A program made the translations under genes and the position numbers. A stretch of DNA of 64,000 bases, from assembly GCA_007922195.1 (NCBI GenBank), contig ML682013.1:18973167-19037166 (forward strand). The letters run 5' to 3'. Below the pieces are notes generated by a model. It saw only the letters and a list, made by a program, of their open reading frames with translations, was not told where the DNA came from and made no database searches. Positions 43,550 to 55,745 of the stretch are shown here, piece by piece; position 1 is the stretch's first letter; the number at the start of each line of letters is the position of its first letter. The stretch comes from Podocnemis expansa. Taxonomy: Eukaryota > Chordata > Testudines > Podocnemididae.

Positions 43550-45620
43550 ATTTACTATGTGATAATACTGACATTTTGCTCAGCACTGTGAAAGGCTCAA
43601 AAACCAGACAGCTTCAGCTCCAAAAGTCTGACCCCAGAACCCCAGCAGCATTTATGCAACTGACTCCCATTGAAATCAATAGGAGTTAGGCACCAACATG
43701 CCTTTGAGTGCTGGTCCTTACAAACTTGTGCTGGGTTGTTCAAAGCTATTTGTATCCCACCTGACCACTCACAATCAAGAACTGAGGGGCCCCTGGTAGT
43801 TGGAAAAGTTCCAACCCCATGTATTGGAATAAGCCCTATTTAGGACCAAAAATCTGGTCCTGAGTAATGAATCATTAATGGAACAAAAGGCCTACTTTAT
43901 TCATTTCTCAATTCAGATGGAAGAAAAAAATCCAAGAGAACCCCAAAAGGTAACCCAAAGTTTAGCTAACTGCAGTGCTCATGTAACAGAAAATAAGGGT
44001 TGTTTTGTACGTTCAGTATCTCAGTTCCATGGATCAATGGACAGAGGACTCAGCCTGTATCCTGACACAGTGTTAACACCCTCTTTAAAAAATGTACTGT
44101 TTTCCAGGTTATGCTATAACATTATCCAGCATTGATGCTGATATTTGGCAGAAAAAAATATTTGTAAAGCTAAGCTTCTTTGAGGGTGATTAATGGTTTC
44201 TGTTGACTGTTTTAAAGTAATCATAGCCAACAATATAAATAAACTACTAAGGTTTCAGTTTCCAGTACACATGCAAGGTTCTCCCACAGCTTTTAACTAA
44301 TCATAAAATAAAACAGACCTAGCACATTGCTGTGAGCAAAATAATCTTTCTAACATGGCTCTTAAACAACACACTAAATCACTCTACAGTAATTTCTTTA
44401 TCACTGACTCGGTATCCTTGATAGGCTCATAGTAGCCCTAAGAAATATTTGATCAGTGGGTTGCCTGCATGTATAATTTTTACTTATTTCCTAGAGTAGT
44501 TTATCTCATTTTTTTTCTAGTAGAAATCCCATTTTATTATTTCATTGTGAAACATCTTCTCTGTGCAAATGGTGAGTTTATTAGAAATCTTAAAAATCTA
44601 TATGTTTCTGTGTGATTATGTGACAAATGGTATAAGAAAAATGCTTTGTCCAGTACTGAATAATGGCTAAACAGGTGTAAAGTCCATTTGAAATAGTGAA
44701 GGTCTGCCTTAAACATAAGAAAATGTTACATTCCCAGATGCAGGATAAGAAAGGGACAGGAGCAGGGGGAAAAATTTGGACTTTTATGTTATATAGCTTG
44801 GTCTTTCAGAAGATGGCAGGTGTTTAAAAGAATCTGTTAAATGGAAACATAAATCCCTGATGGCTAAAATTCACACATGTCTAAGCAGGTCAATTCCTTG
44901 AGTGATATAAGCTTTCCAACAATAATACATCAAACAAAAGAACAACCCTGTGTCTTTTCCATACATAGCATGCAGTACAACGCATCCCAACTTTCTAATG
45001 ACAATAGTGTACTTTTAAATATGTTAAAACAGCAACCTCAAGCATATCTGCTATCTGGCAAGGGAAAGGTTTATGTTCTGTATAGTAGCTTCTGTCATCT
45101 GTAGGCTACTTAGCAGTTTATTCTCACTAAAATAAAGCAAAAATGGGATCCAGTTAATTGCCTGAGTTTCAAATTGTCTCTGATATTGAACTTGTTTTAG
45201 AATTAATCTAACTACACCATTAAGTCTAATACATGTTTGATCTGTCGTTAAGAAGGAAATAATTTGCCAGAGGATGGGGAAGGGGAGGTTACTGTCCAAA
45301 ATATATAAATTGCAGTCTTTATGTTTAAAAAAATATAATACTCTCTCAAAGAATTTATTTTCCGGCTAGAAATATATTATTATATATAACAAGATAAAGG
45401 CTTGTCAAAACTAGGAGATCGCAGTACAGAGGATTCTTATTCATAATAACAAGAAAATCATTAAATATTTCCTTCTATTTTGTATCATTGTTTTGAAAAA
45501 CCTTTCTAAAGTGCTATTAGCAAATTAGCTTGAAAGTGATTGAGGGGAGCAAATTATAGGATCAGGATTCACCACTTCTGGAAAGTCATGGGTTGTATGG
45601 TGCAGAATGCCACTGTAAGG
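43550..45620. other. No gene recognised
   Basis: AT-rich. Around 43660-43730, 'GACTCCCATTGAAATCAATA' followed by GGAGTTAGGCACCAACATGC resembles a dispersed reptile repeat. Frames of 75-85 codons near 43878 and 44877 have no domain. Confidence 0.45.
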
Positions 45621-45627
45621 GAACTTG

Positions 45628-45747
45628 GGCTATGTTCACACAGGGTATGCTTGTTTCGAAATGGCCGTGCGTTGTGTGGCCATGGCACTTCTTATTTCGA
45701 AACAACCTCTTTTGTTTCCAAATAAGAAGTGTGTGTGGCCATACCCT
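45628..45747. mobile_element. Palindromic MITE-like element, family B, short copy, TSD TTG
   Basis: Ends are GGCTATGTTCACACA (45628) and TGTGTGTGGCCATACCC (ending 45747). Flanking trinucleotides are TTG on both sides. The interior retains 'TTATTTCGAAACAACCTC' and its inverse. At about 120 bp it is an internally deleted derivative. Confidence 0.7.
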
Positions 45748-46344
45748 TGGTGCCAACAACATACAAAAGATACCTACAGTTTCATGAAGAAAATCCTGTA
45801 TGTCTCAATTAATTGCAGATCTTCCACTGTGAAGTTATTAACAATAATAACATGTTAGCTAAATGGCCACAGGGGATATTTACTTTTTATAAAAATAATA
45901 CGGCTGCTTAAGGCTCAATTATCTAAAAGTGGCTGATGCACATATGCAATAAGTGAATTAATACAGATTGTGATATAAGAAAGAGCTCTTAGACTAAGTG
46001 ACTTAATCTATTTCTTGAAATAGGGGTAACAAAAAATCCAAAAAAATGTTACCCAAAATACGTGAAAAAAAGAGTGATAAAAATTAGTTTCCATTCTGCA
46101 AATTGTAGCTTTTTATCAGTTGTTTTCCAACATATTTTGATTCTTAACAAATGGGGAAATCAGTATTAGTTCACAAGATTTTAAAGAAATGACAATAGCC
46201 CCAATTCAAGATCAACTTTCTAAATGAGGCTTTGGGACTAAAACCACTTTCCCAGAGCTCCCACTGAGCAGATTTTGAAGGACTCAGACGACAAACTCAT
46301 AATGGATTTCCAGGGAAAACCCACAAAGTAGATAATGACATTTG

Positions 46345-46660
46345 CAATGTTGTCAGTTTTTAAAATTTCGTTGCAAGTCTCATGATGTTTGCATTTTTCT
46401 TAAAGCTTAAGCTCTAGGAGTCATGTGATTATGTAAGAACCATAGCTTTCATTTTTAAAAAGTAAATTTTTAGTCCTCATACTTATGGGGAAAAATCTTG
46501 AAAACATGAGTTCTAAAGGCTCAAGCAGCAAAAAATAATTGAAAAAACACCCTCAAAATTATTATTTAAAAAAGCCTCATGATTTTAAAGCCAATCTCAT
46601 GATTTTAGCAGGACTGATTGACTCATGAGATTTGAACCACCAGAATTGGTAGTACAGTAT
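46345..46660. mobile_element. Old MITE-like repeat ('ctcatgattt' family)
   Basis: Rich in 'CTCATGATTTTA'-type motifs, with a left end near 'AATGTTGTCAGTTTT' and a right end near 'AATTGGTAGTACAGT' that are loosely inverted. The style recalls a widespread turtle/crocodilian repeat. TIRs are degraded and no TSD is clear. Confidence 0.45.
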
Positions 46661-46902
46661 CTTTCCCCACCCTGGCTATGGAGGAGATTTATTTTGCATT
46701 ATTCTGAATGAGGGAGGCAAAGTTATACAGTTTTCTAGGTTGCTGCTGCTGAAAAATATTTTTGCTAATGGAGGAATCAGAACCAACTTGCTGCAGGCCA
46801 CAGTGCCTCTCCCAATAACCCAGTGGTGCTACAGCTGCAGGATTAGTATGTCCAGCTGTCATCATAGCAGAAAGGATGCTCTGACCACTTCTGGTAGAGC
46901 CC

Positions 46903-47015
46903 ATAGAATCACAGACCCACAGGAACAGCAGGGACCACAAGTGTCATCTACTGTAACTGCTGCCAAGATGCAGGATTTGTTGCACCTAAACCATCCAACC
47001 ACAAGCAAGCAGACC
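46903..47015 (-). mobile_element. CR1 3' end fragment, antisense
   Basis: 'ATAGAATCACAGACCCACAG', 'TGCTGCCAAGATGCAGGATT' and 'CACCTAAACCATCCAA' are the antisense of a CR1 3' terminus. They lie within the 123-codon open frame at 46740-47111, which is therefore not a gene. Confidence 0.7.
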
Positions 47016-47019
47016 ACTG

Positions 47020-48600
47020 CTACTTCTCTTTTTAGACAAAGAATGTTCAGTCTGGCATTTGGTTTTGCCAAAAATAGGAAAGGAAAGATGAATATGCCAT
47101 CAGATGGTTAGGGAACCCAGGGCTGGACCAGGGTCAAGGGCTCTGGCAGAGGGCTAGAGAAAACCAGAATTAGGGGTTAATTTACTAGGTATCGCCATTA
47201 TGAAGTTAGCTTTTCATCAGTTGCCACCTGGTGAGATATCACAGTTTCCCCTAAGGAAATCACTATTGGCTTCTGCTGGCAAATGTTGACATCTTATCAG
47301 CAATCTCTCAACATTAATTTTTTAAAAATGTTTTAGAGAACTTTGTAAGTTCTGAATACTGACCCTTGCTATTATACTTACCATACATACTCTGGAGTCC
47401 ACACTAATCAATCCAAATGCTCTTTTACCCAAAGCATTCAAAATATATATATCTATATTTACACACATCATTAAAGAGAGAGGAATTAAAAGAAAAAAAA
47501 GAATCCAGAGTTCTTTTGCTTCTCTGAAGACCAAATCCTAATCACATTAAGGATTTCTTCTGGTTGGGTATGGGCTACACTTGTTTGCTGTATTGTACTC
47601 GAGGATCTTCAGGAAAGTTGTGTCAAAAGGACAAGGCACTCAATATACTACTTTTGGCTGAGTGAGTACCAGCTCTTATGAATCTATTTCAATTAGTACT
47701 TTCATTTCAAGGAATTGGCAGGTTTAAGCCTGACATGTAGAGACCTCATGCATCATTACATACAGACTTGTATCATTTGCTGCTGCATGGATAGCTCCTC
47801 AAATGATTAAAAAGTTACACTGCTAGAAAATGGAGGAAAGAGCTTTGGGCAATGCCATTTGTACATTTTTTTAAAAGAAATGTGAGAAAAGGTAGTAGGG
47901 GCATGTAAGTCATTGGGCAGATTCACCAGCCACTAATATCAAATTCCACACCCTTTTTCTCAGATCAAGCTTTATTGAAAAGTAGAAGATGCTACAAGCT
48001 CAAAGTAACAACAATTTGTAAGTCTTTCCTGATTTCCATGAGCTAGGAAGGGAGAAGACTCATCTTTCCTGTCAGGTAGCCCTTTCTCTCTGATATGGAG
48101 TACTCTCCCTGCCAGGTCCCTCTCTGCATCTCCTGTCAGCTTCCCATGCCTAAGAAGGCATGACTCATAGTCACATGACTTGTCATTATAGCTCTGAGTT
48201 TGCAAGAGCTCAAAGATGACAGATGCATTGAAATGGGTATACCTGCCCCATACCCTATTGCCATTTCAGGTTACTAAATATATTGGTCACATTCCTCCCC
48301 TAGATCAAGAGACTAACTTGCTTCTCCTCCTCCCCATGACACTACCATTACTCTCAGCACTTCTACAGTCTGTTAGAAAACATTGCTTAACTGCCTAGGC
48401 CTCAGTGCACAACCTCAGTACTTCGAGGACAATGAGCAATAGATTATTTTCATACCTTATGGCTGGCTGGATCCATGCATAGAAAAAAAGAAACAATGAC
48501 TTGGCCATAATGAGGAATCCTTCATTTCCTGTCTGGATCATCATTCTGACAGAACATAGCATCATGAAGAGATGTGACGTAGGATGTGGTACTGTAATAT
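47020..48600. other. No gene recognised
   Basis: AT-rich, stop-dense. Short frames (60-81 codons) only. Nothing assigned. Confidence 0.55.
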
Positions 48601-48617
48601 AAGCCATAAATAGTATA

Positions 48618-49174
48618 ACAAACAAGGAGTCCTGTGGCACTTAAAGACTAACAAATTGATTTATTGCATGATTTATGCTTTTGTGGGAGAAAATCCCACT
48701 TTGTCAGACACTTTGAAGATGGGGGAACTTACAGAGCAAATAAATGCAGTGAAGTGTAAATCATGGGATCAGGTCACAGTGTAACAGCAAATCAAAGCAG
48801 TTGTGTAGATTCAAACACTGAGGAACAGCACATAGAAGGAAATGAAGTAAAATCACCTTTTGTAATGAGAAAATAATCAAGATCAGAATAGGGATTTGGG
48901 AAGGCTAAATCTTTACCAAAGGTAACATTCTCATCTATTGTTCCACACTGTTTGAAACAAAACATCTTGTTTGGTTTGCTGAAAAAGACTGAACTGACCT
49001 TGTGATTTACCCTTCTCTGCATGTATAGATTTACCAAACATACTACAATTTCTATTTCATGCATCCCATATCCATGAAAGCTCATGTGATAAATACATTT
49101 TCTAGTTTTTAAAAATGCTACAGGACTCCCTGTTTGTTTTGCTAAACTAGACTAACACTGCTATCCCTTTGGAA
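48618..49174 (-). mobile_element. PLE fragment with inverted ends and 13-bp TSD
   Basis: Flanks are CATAAATAGTATA (48605-48617) and CATAAAGAGTATA (49175-49187), one mismatch in 13. The left end carries 'AAGGAGTCCTGTGGCACTTA' and the right end 'GCTACAGGACTCCCTGTTTG', then CTAAACTAGACTAACACTGC and the PLE terminus. About 450 bp between the arms is AT-rich without a recognisable domain; the 97-codon minus-strand frame (48792-49085) was not recognised. Confidence 0.85.
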
Positions 49175-49590
49175 CATAAAGAGTATATTTTTATGAAGCC
49201 CTGCAGTGTGGTCAGATATACAGTAACATACAGACTTGTTAGACTTTCATCCTGAAGATATTACACTTGTGATTTTGGTGCATAGTCTAAGCATTCCATT
49301 AGATGTGAATTTGTGAAAAATTACCTGAATCCTTATGGTTTTCATTTGTTGGTCAGCCTTGCTCCTTTTGTGTGAACTGTATGCTCTGATGCAGGACGAA
49401 GGAGAGAAAACATGTAATGTATTCCGCTTCAGTATAATTATATACTTTCCAAGGAAATGCATATTCCAAGACTACTCTGGTAAAATGAATCTAAATCACA
49501 GAATGAAACTGCCAGTATTTGCTTTTAGTTGGAGATCTGGAATGCACATACCTTAAAATGTATCCTTCTTGTTTACCAGAGACGATGGAC

Positions 49591-50137
49591 CAGAGTTGCC
49601 CAAAGTGCAGCCCACGGGCTGTACACATCCCACAAAGGGCTTTTCTGTGATGAGTTGCTAGAAAAGAAGTGTAGAAATACAAAATTTTAAGCTGGAGCAC
49701 TGGAAATAGAAAAAATCCAGTGGTGCTGCGACAGGCTGGGAGTTTTGAAACGTCCCACTCTGAGTGTGCCCAGGGCATGCTGAAGATGGGAACCACAGCA
49801 AATGGTGTGGCCTCCAGAGCAGATGAGTAAGAGGGGCTGGGGGGGGGTTGGCTGGGGGCCAGCGTCATGGCAGGGGGGATTAGGGAAGGGGATCAGGGAT
49901 CATTGAAAGCCGGCAGGGGGGGTTAGGGAGAGGGTCGGGCACTCTGGGAAAGCCACTGGTGCAGGGTAAGGGAGGTTAGGGAAGGAGATTGGGGATGCAT
50001 GGGAAGCTGGCGGCAGGGGAGGGGGAACTGGATCCATACAGAAGTGCAAAAAGAACTGGTTTTGGAATTTTGCGGCTGTGAGGGCTGCACCAATAAGACT
50101 CTGTGACCCCCATGTATGAAAACGTTGGGCACCCCTG
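49591..50137. mobile_element. Non-autonomous hAT element, third
   Basis: Ends are CAGAGTTGCCCAAAG (49591) and GTTGGGCACCCCTG (ending 50137), of the CAGRGGTGCCCAA type. Flanks are CGATGGAC (49583-49590) and AGATAGAC (50138-50145), six of eight matching, a plausible eroded 8-bp TSD. The 547-bp body is G-rich in the middle and open on the minus strand by composition (125 and 91 codons). No transposase. Confidence 0.75.
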
Positions 50138-50162
50138 AGATAGACGATGATGTAGTGTCTTT

Positions 50163-50340
50163 GGGCTAGATTCACAAAAGGGCTCAGATACCTAACTGTC
50201 CCTTGAGGTGCCTAAATCCAACATTTTGATTGCACTGACAGTCCAAAAAAAACAAAAAACCCACACTCCCCTCCCACTGTCACCTGACCCTGTAGATGCC
50301 AAAACTTCTGTTGAGGGTGAGTGCAACCCTACCTAAATGG
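50163..50340 (+). repeat. Dispersed repeat fragment ('gattcacaaaggg' family), copy 2
   Basis: 'AGATTCACAAAAGGGCTCAG' then 'ACCTAACTGTCCCTTGAGGT' and 'CCTAAATCCAACATTTTGAT' correspond to 10045-10165. It begins about 25 bp after the hAT element ends. Confidence 0.5.
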
Positions 50341-50859
50341 TGACCTTGGCCAGCTGCTTGCCCTCCCAGTTCACACCAAAACCCCAGAGGGATTACCCCG
50401 GTAGGTGTGTTCCCTGCGGGGTTCAGTCCAGAAGGTTTGCTCTGAGAGCACCAAGTCTGCTCAAAAGACAGGTGGGAATGGTAACCGGGGTGTGTACATG
50501 TGCATCTTTTTTTATATTACAGATATGGTTAGAGCACGCTGCTTGGGTAGGGGAACCTGAGCTATGAATTCTGTTCTGCCTGATGTGAAAGAAGGACTTA
50601 AGCCCAGCTGTCTCACCTCCCAGATACCCTAAGCACCAGGCTTTGGATATTTTGGAAGAGGGCTCTGTCAGGCTCTCCAGTTGGAGCTGTTCCATCCATA
50701 TACATAATTAAATATTTATTGTGTCAGGAACTTGAACCTGATGCTGCCAAATTTGAGTATGGTGCCTGAAGCATGAGCCTACAAAGTCAATCTCTTTTTT
50801 TCAGTCTCACTAGAGCTAGCATAAGAAGCTTCAGGTCCCAGACTACTGCACCATTGTGA

Positions 50860-51403
50860 GACTCCCCAGTCTGGAGCCCAAGACCCCTATCACCGTGGGG
50901 GCCCCTTGCCTGGAGCCTGCTCCCAGCAGAGCAGCCTGCAGATGGGCTCCCGCTGGGGGGGGGGTATCAGAGCGCACCATGGTGCTCCTGCCCCAGTTCG
51001 GCTGGTCTGCCCCCCCATGACAGGGCCAGCTGGGGCAGTGCAGCTTCTGGTGTGGCTTTCAGGGGCGGACCCTGGAAAGTCACACCAGAGGCCACACCAT
51101 GCACCAACAGATCCCATCTCCAGAGTGGAGCAAAAATGCACTGGCCCATCCCACCCTCGGGAGTGGACCAGCCAACCCAGGAGTGGGGTGGGAGTGTGGC
51201 GACTGGTCTCTCTCTCTCGCAGGCTCTGCCCCCCCCCAGGGCCAGTAGGAGCCCTACCAGCACCCCCTCCAAACCCCACTGGCACTGAGGGGCATGAGCC
51301 AGGTAGCAGAGGGTGGGGGCAGAGCTCACAGGGGTCATAGGGGCTGGAGCCCAGGGCTCAAGGCTTCAGCCCATATAGCACCTGCATTAATCCAGCCCTG
51401 GCT
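50860..51403 (+). repeat. GC-rich dispersed repeat, family G2, copy 1
   Basis: About 540 bp. Ordered motifs such as 'AAAAATGCACTGGCCCATCC' and the right end 'CACCTGCATTAATCCAGCCC' are matched by 56433-57018 ('AAACATGCACCAGCCCACCC', 'ACCCTGCATTAATCTCTTCC'). Open frames of 78-144 codons on both strands reflect low stop density. No domain. Confidence 0.65.
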
Positions 51404-51414
51404 CTGATCCATGA

Positions 51415-51500
51415 ATAATTATCAGGCTGAGCGGGAATTTGGAAAAAGACCACCAAGGCTAGTGCCCTCACCACTGAGCTGTTAACTATAAAGGGAATGG
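51415..51500 (-). repeat. tRNA-like module (A and B boxes), antisense
   Basis: Minus strand: AGCTCAGTGGTGAGGGC (complement of 51463-51479) matches a pol III A box, and the complement of 51433-51447 (TTTTTCCAAATTCCC) is a weak B box. It corresponds to one half of the pair at 34262-34405. The plus-oriented partner was not found here. Confidence 0.45.
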
Positions 51501-52249
51501 GACCTTTTTATCCCTTTGACTTTTCACAAAAGAGGGCTGGCTTATGTGCTTAACTCCAGAAGGAGGTTCATGACTCAAACTCTCCCTCCAGCCTTCCAGT
51601 TAGGGGTTGAGGCACCTTTGCAACTCTTAGCCCTAAACTGCACCCTTTCCTCTACATTTTACTCCAGACTAGTTTAGGTCACTCCCGGTTCTCCTCATAG
51701 CATGTACAGCAAGCCCTAACTCACGTCTGTAAATTCCACTGGGTAGAGGATATGTAGGTACTAGGCATTGCAATGGCTAATTCCTTTGGTGGGACTATAC
51801 CTTTGCTTTTAGAGTATATAGTATTTATATCCATAACAGTGTCCCACAGTGCTTAACCAGTAATGAAAACCATTGTCTCTGAAAACTTATAGCACTGGAA
51901 GTGCTTAACTTATTGAACCTAATAATGACCTACAGGATTTGAATGATTCCTGGATGGTTTAAACTAAGGTCATCATCTCAGTAAAAGCTCTTGACTTGGT
52001 GACATAATGTTAACCACCTGTCTGTGTGCCATTAGACAGAATGAAATCTGTTGCACTGCTGAGTTTAACAGATATATCCCAATATCCTGTTAATTGTAAT
52101 GGAATGTTTAATGGTTGGCAGCAGGATAGAATCGTCAGTAGCATCCCAGAAACAAATAGATTAACAAGCACATGCCAACTCATTGAAGGGAGTATAATTT
52201 ATAGCATTTTGTTTATTGCAGCAAACAAAATATACCTGTAGTCAGGAAT

Positions 52250-52740
52250 TAGAGGTCTGTCTGCCAGCTATACTGTATTTGCACTTTCATATTTCCAGGT
52301 ATTTATAATAAAATCCAATACCATTTACTTTTTGACAGACAATAAATGGAATCTCTATATGTTAAAGTTCTGGCTATTTTTCATTAGCGCTTAGATACTG
52401 TGTCTGTGCTAGAATCCATTTATCTCCTACATTTTTTCTTTCCAGATAAAACTTTCAAATGCTTACATTTCATTGCATGTCGGTTGATTGGATAATTTGA
52501 ACATCAAAGGAACCTTTCATTTAATTTAAGCTGTAAAGTTGTCTTTTGCTTTATTAACTTTCGATCAATAAACAAGCAATTTGGAAATGTAATCAGGAAA
52601 TGCTTCCAATTGGCTGACAATGTATCAAAGCCAGTGCTTGAAGGCAAGAGCAAGCTGTAACAAGCAGTTTATTACCAGTAGCTGTTACTGACATTAGTCA
52701 AAACCAAGAAAGATAAAATGGAATAAGAAATGTAATGCTG
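52250..52740. promoter_or_regulatory. Candidate conserved non-coding element
   Basis: About 490 bp of non-repetitive, high-complexity sequence. It includes homeodomain-like TTAATTTAAGC, a 'TTCGATCAATAAACAAG' stretch (ATCAATAA, a PBX/HOX-like core) and 'CCAATTGGCTGACA'. It has no transposon signature, very low CpG and no open frame of interest. This is the style of deeply conserved enhancers in gene deserts. No alignment was possible, so it is a hypothesis. Confidence 0.35.
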
Positions 52741-53375
52741 GAAGAGCCTTGGGCGCTGTGTTCTCTTCTTCCTTTTGAAAACTGCAAGCCTGTCTTTGAT
52801 ATGATAACAAATATAAACTGTTTAAAAACACCAAATGCAGAAAAACTGAGACTAGCCTGTCATGGAGTTAATCCATTCTAGAGTGACATACAAATAGTGA
52901 AACATCCAGCGGATATATGTTATGGAAATATTTTGAATTGGATTTACATGTAGTGAGCAAATTGGAACTTTTGATTTTATGAGATATTGTAATGTGCATG
53001 TTCTTATATTAACTGAGTGTAATCCTATTTGAAGATAATGAGTTTTCAAAAGGCTCTCCAGTCTGAAACTAGCTAAAAATTGTTTGGTTTTAGCTGTGGA
53101 TGGTCCAAATGGGTTTGGAAATATTAAGGTACCTCAGACTCAAAGGTATCCTCCATTTATGGAGGCAGATTTAATATGTTTCTGCCTACATAAAACCCAT
53201 CAGACTACTGAGCTTGATGGGCTTTTCTGCTTTGTTTTGACAGTATGCTGTTTGTTTCCTGTGTGCTGTCCATAGCCCAGGGCAAAAAACAGGGCAGGAT
53301 TTTGTTTTCACTGAGCACATCAGTCAAAACTTCCTGGAAACATTTTACAGGTATCTGTACATATTTTTAACTCAT

Positions 53376-53380
<5 letters not shown>

Positions 53381-53411
<31 letters not shown>
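53381..53411 (+). repeat. (AG)n microsatellite
   Basis: About 15 uninterrupted AG units. Confidence 0.95.
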
Positions 53412-53414
<3 letters not shown>

Positions 53415-53902
53415 GCATTTGACTGGAGCTGATTTGAAAGGTGGATAGGTGAGCACAGATTTAATTTTCATTGTGAAACAAAGTCACAGAGACTCAACAC
53501 AAAGGGAAGAACAAAAAATGTTTATGGTGCTTTTTGAAAGTTCTGTATGTTGGCACACTGGGCATTCTGAGCACTGACTTAATTTAAATGCTACATCACA
53601 AGCTGTATTGACAGCAAAGTCACATAGCTTCTTAGTTCCAAAAAGAAGATTTTGCTTAAGAAACTTATTTAGAAACATGGGCATAAAAAGTACGGGCGGT
53701 GGAGATTGCCATTTCTACTTAGCTAGTCTATGAGTTTCAGAAAAGGTGGCTGAATCAGGTGCAGTCTCTCCCCTCCCTTTTTTCCCCCCAAATTTCTCCA
53801 AAAAACACCTGAGTTTAGGAAAATCCTGTCCTAATTAAACCTGATTTTTGCTAGTGCCAGCACTCCCTGGACCTAACTCCCTATCCACACAGTCCTGCCA
53901 GT

Positions 53903-54114
53903 GGCTAGGTCAACACTAAAGGGCTCTTTTAAATAGACTTAAAGTCAACTTTATTAAGCTAACTTAGAGAATCCCCTTTTGTTTAAGCTGACTTTATAAA
54001 GTTGATAAAGTAAGTACTTAAGACAACTTAATAAACTCTAAATGTGACCCTGGAGTAGCTTACGTCATCTTAAGCCTAGTTAAGTCAACTTCAATCTCCA
54101 GTGTAGACATACCC
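53903..54114. mobile_element. Palindromic MITE-like element, family C, copy 2
   Basis: The left end GGCTAGGTCAACACTAA (53903) is eroded; the right end CCAGTGTAGACATACCC finishes at 54114. The interior repeats 'AAGTCAACTTTATTAAGC' and 'AAGTTGATAAAGT'-like units. TSD not visible. Internally shortened relative to 38269-38672. Confidence 0.65.
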
Positions 54115-54119
54115 TGACA

Positions 54120-55610
54120 GAGCAGTGTGCCTACACAGAGGAAGGGAGTAGGCTAAGCAAGGAAGCCTGGCCCCAGCAACTGAAGCCACATAATCACTGC
54201 AGTTTCAAGTCCATAGAGAGTGGGAATGCTGCATCCTCTGACCACTGGCCTCCTGGAAGGACAGGACTCATCCCGATGCCAGCCCATTAGAAAGGGCCCA
54301 TTCACTTTCCTTGGACAGTGGGGAGTGAGATGAACGGGAAGCGCTCATCTGCTTCCACTGACTGGCAGAGCCACATCCACTTCACCTGCCCAGCAGAGCC
54401 TCCTCCTGACCCTAGCCCTTCAGCAGAGCCACAGGACATAGAGTCCCATCCACTTGCCCTGTGGTTTGTAAACGAAAAGAAAAAAATAAAGCACAGTACT
54501 GGACTTCCTTTATATTTAATCTTCATCCATTCTCAAGAAAAAAGTAACATTGTCTTTGTCATCAGAGAAGCTTGTGGCCCAAATGTATGCAGAAATAGAC
54601 TAATTCTTTAATGTTTTAGGTAAAAAAAAAACAAACCCAAAACTCTCTTTAGCTAGAAAATCAAAAGAACTAGAGGACATTCCATTCAGTGTGAGCCGTG
54701 AGCCTACATGTAATTTTCACACACACTTCCTAAGGTGACTATATGCAACCTCCATCACTATCAATGCACTATCACTTACCATAAGCAGTGTCATAAAACA
54801 GCACCGGGTGGCCACTAGGTGCTGAGTTATCACAACATATCTACTCATAGGATACAATATTCCCCCACAAATACATTATCAATTAGCATATGCAAAGTGT
54901 ATTTATGTTAAAAAGACAGCTTGCTTAGTGGCGGTAGACAAAGTTACTGCTATTAGAATACAAGATACTCTCACTAGAAGCAAATGTGTGCACAGAATTA
55001 CTAAAAATACAGGATAACAATGCAATATATTTGGGATACATATGTACCCAACATATTTTTTATACAGAAAAAAAACAGCTTTCATGCTAAAATATTTTTT
55101 TCCTGAACTGTGCACATATGCCTAGGTGTCAAATGTCTCAAAATAGTATAGTTGGAGACCCACTGCTCTCAGTTGTTGCAAGATGTACACTAACAAGATA
55201 CCTTACCCTGTGAATGTGGATGATGATTATTCTCTTAGTTTTTCTCTATTTGTTGTTTTTACCATCCTCCTATCCCCCAATATTAATCCTGATAACCAAG
55301 AAAACTATGATTTTTTTTCCACTGATTTTTATCCCTTTTTAAATTATTGTAATAAACACTGATAAGTTCCAGGGAAATTCTAAACATAATGGAAATGAAA
55401 AACATAAAGCATTTGATGCCTTAGCATTATCTGTACTCTACAATACGTTTATAGTGGCCAGTTCCATCACATTAACACAGCATTAGGTTTACAGACAGCA
55501 ATTCTTCAACTCCCTCCTTTGTTGCAATAGCTACAAAAACCTAACAATGGGTTATGCAGCTATTGGATGGAAACTACTGCCTGTCAGCTTGTCTTATTGT
55601 TTCTCTGTAT
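54120..55610. other. No gene recognised
   Basis: Frames of 70-97 codons near 54302-54611 and 54903-55115 overlap on both strands without domains. Otherwise AT-rich, nothing assigned. Confidence 0.5.
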
Positions 55611-55614
55611 TCCT

Positions 55615-55745
55615 CTGTGTCCAGCTGTTGTATCATACCTAGACTGAAAGTTCTTTGGGAGAAGCTCTGTCTTTTTTCTGTGCATGTACAGCACCTAGCA
55701 CAGTGACATTCTGGTCCATTACAAGGGCTCTAAGATTCTAAGATA
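55615..55745 (+). repeat. Ancient LINE/SINE 3' tail (L2/CR1-like)
   Basis: 'GACTGAAAGTTCTTTGGGAG', then 'CTGTCTTTTTTCTGTGCATG' and 'TACAGCACCTAGCACAGTG', followed by 'GTCCATTACAAGGGCTCTAA', follows the well-known tail of an old amniote repeat ('agctctttggggcagg...tacagcacctagcaca'). The family name is uncertain. Confidence 0.6.

Larger units (their letters stand above)
51810..53895. other. No gene; contains candidate conserved element and (AG)n
   Basis: 52250-52740 is listed separately. (AG)n lies at 53381-53411. Short frames (63-71 codons) at 52026-52241 and 53084-53275 have no recognisable domain. Confidence 0.5.

Noticed and set aside
46740..47111. 123-codon open frame as a gene
   Set aside because: It contains an antisense CR1 3' terminus.
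50906..51340. 144-codon open frame as a gene
   Set aside because: Composition-driven; both strands are open across family G2 sequence.
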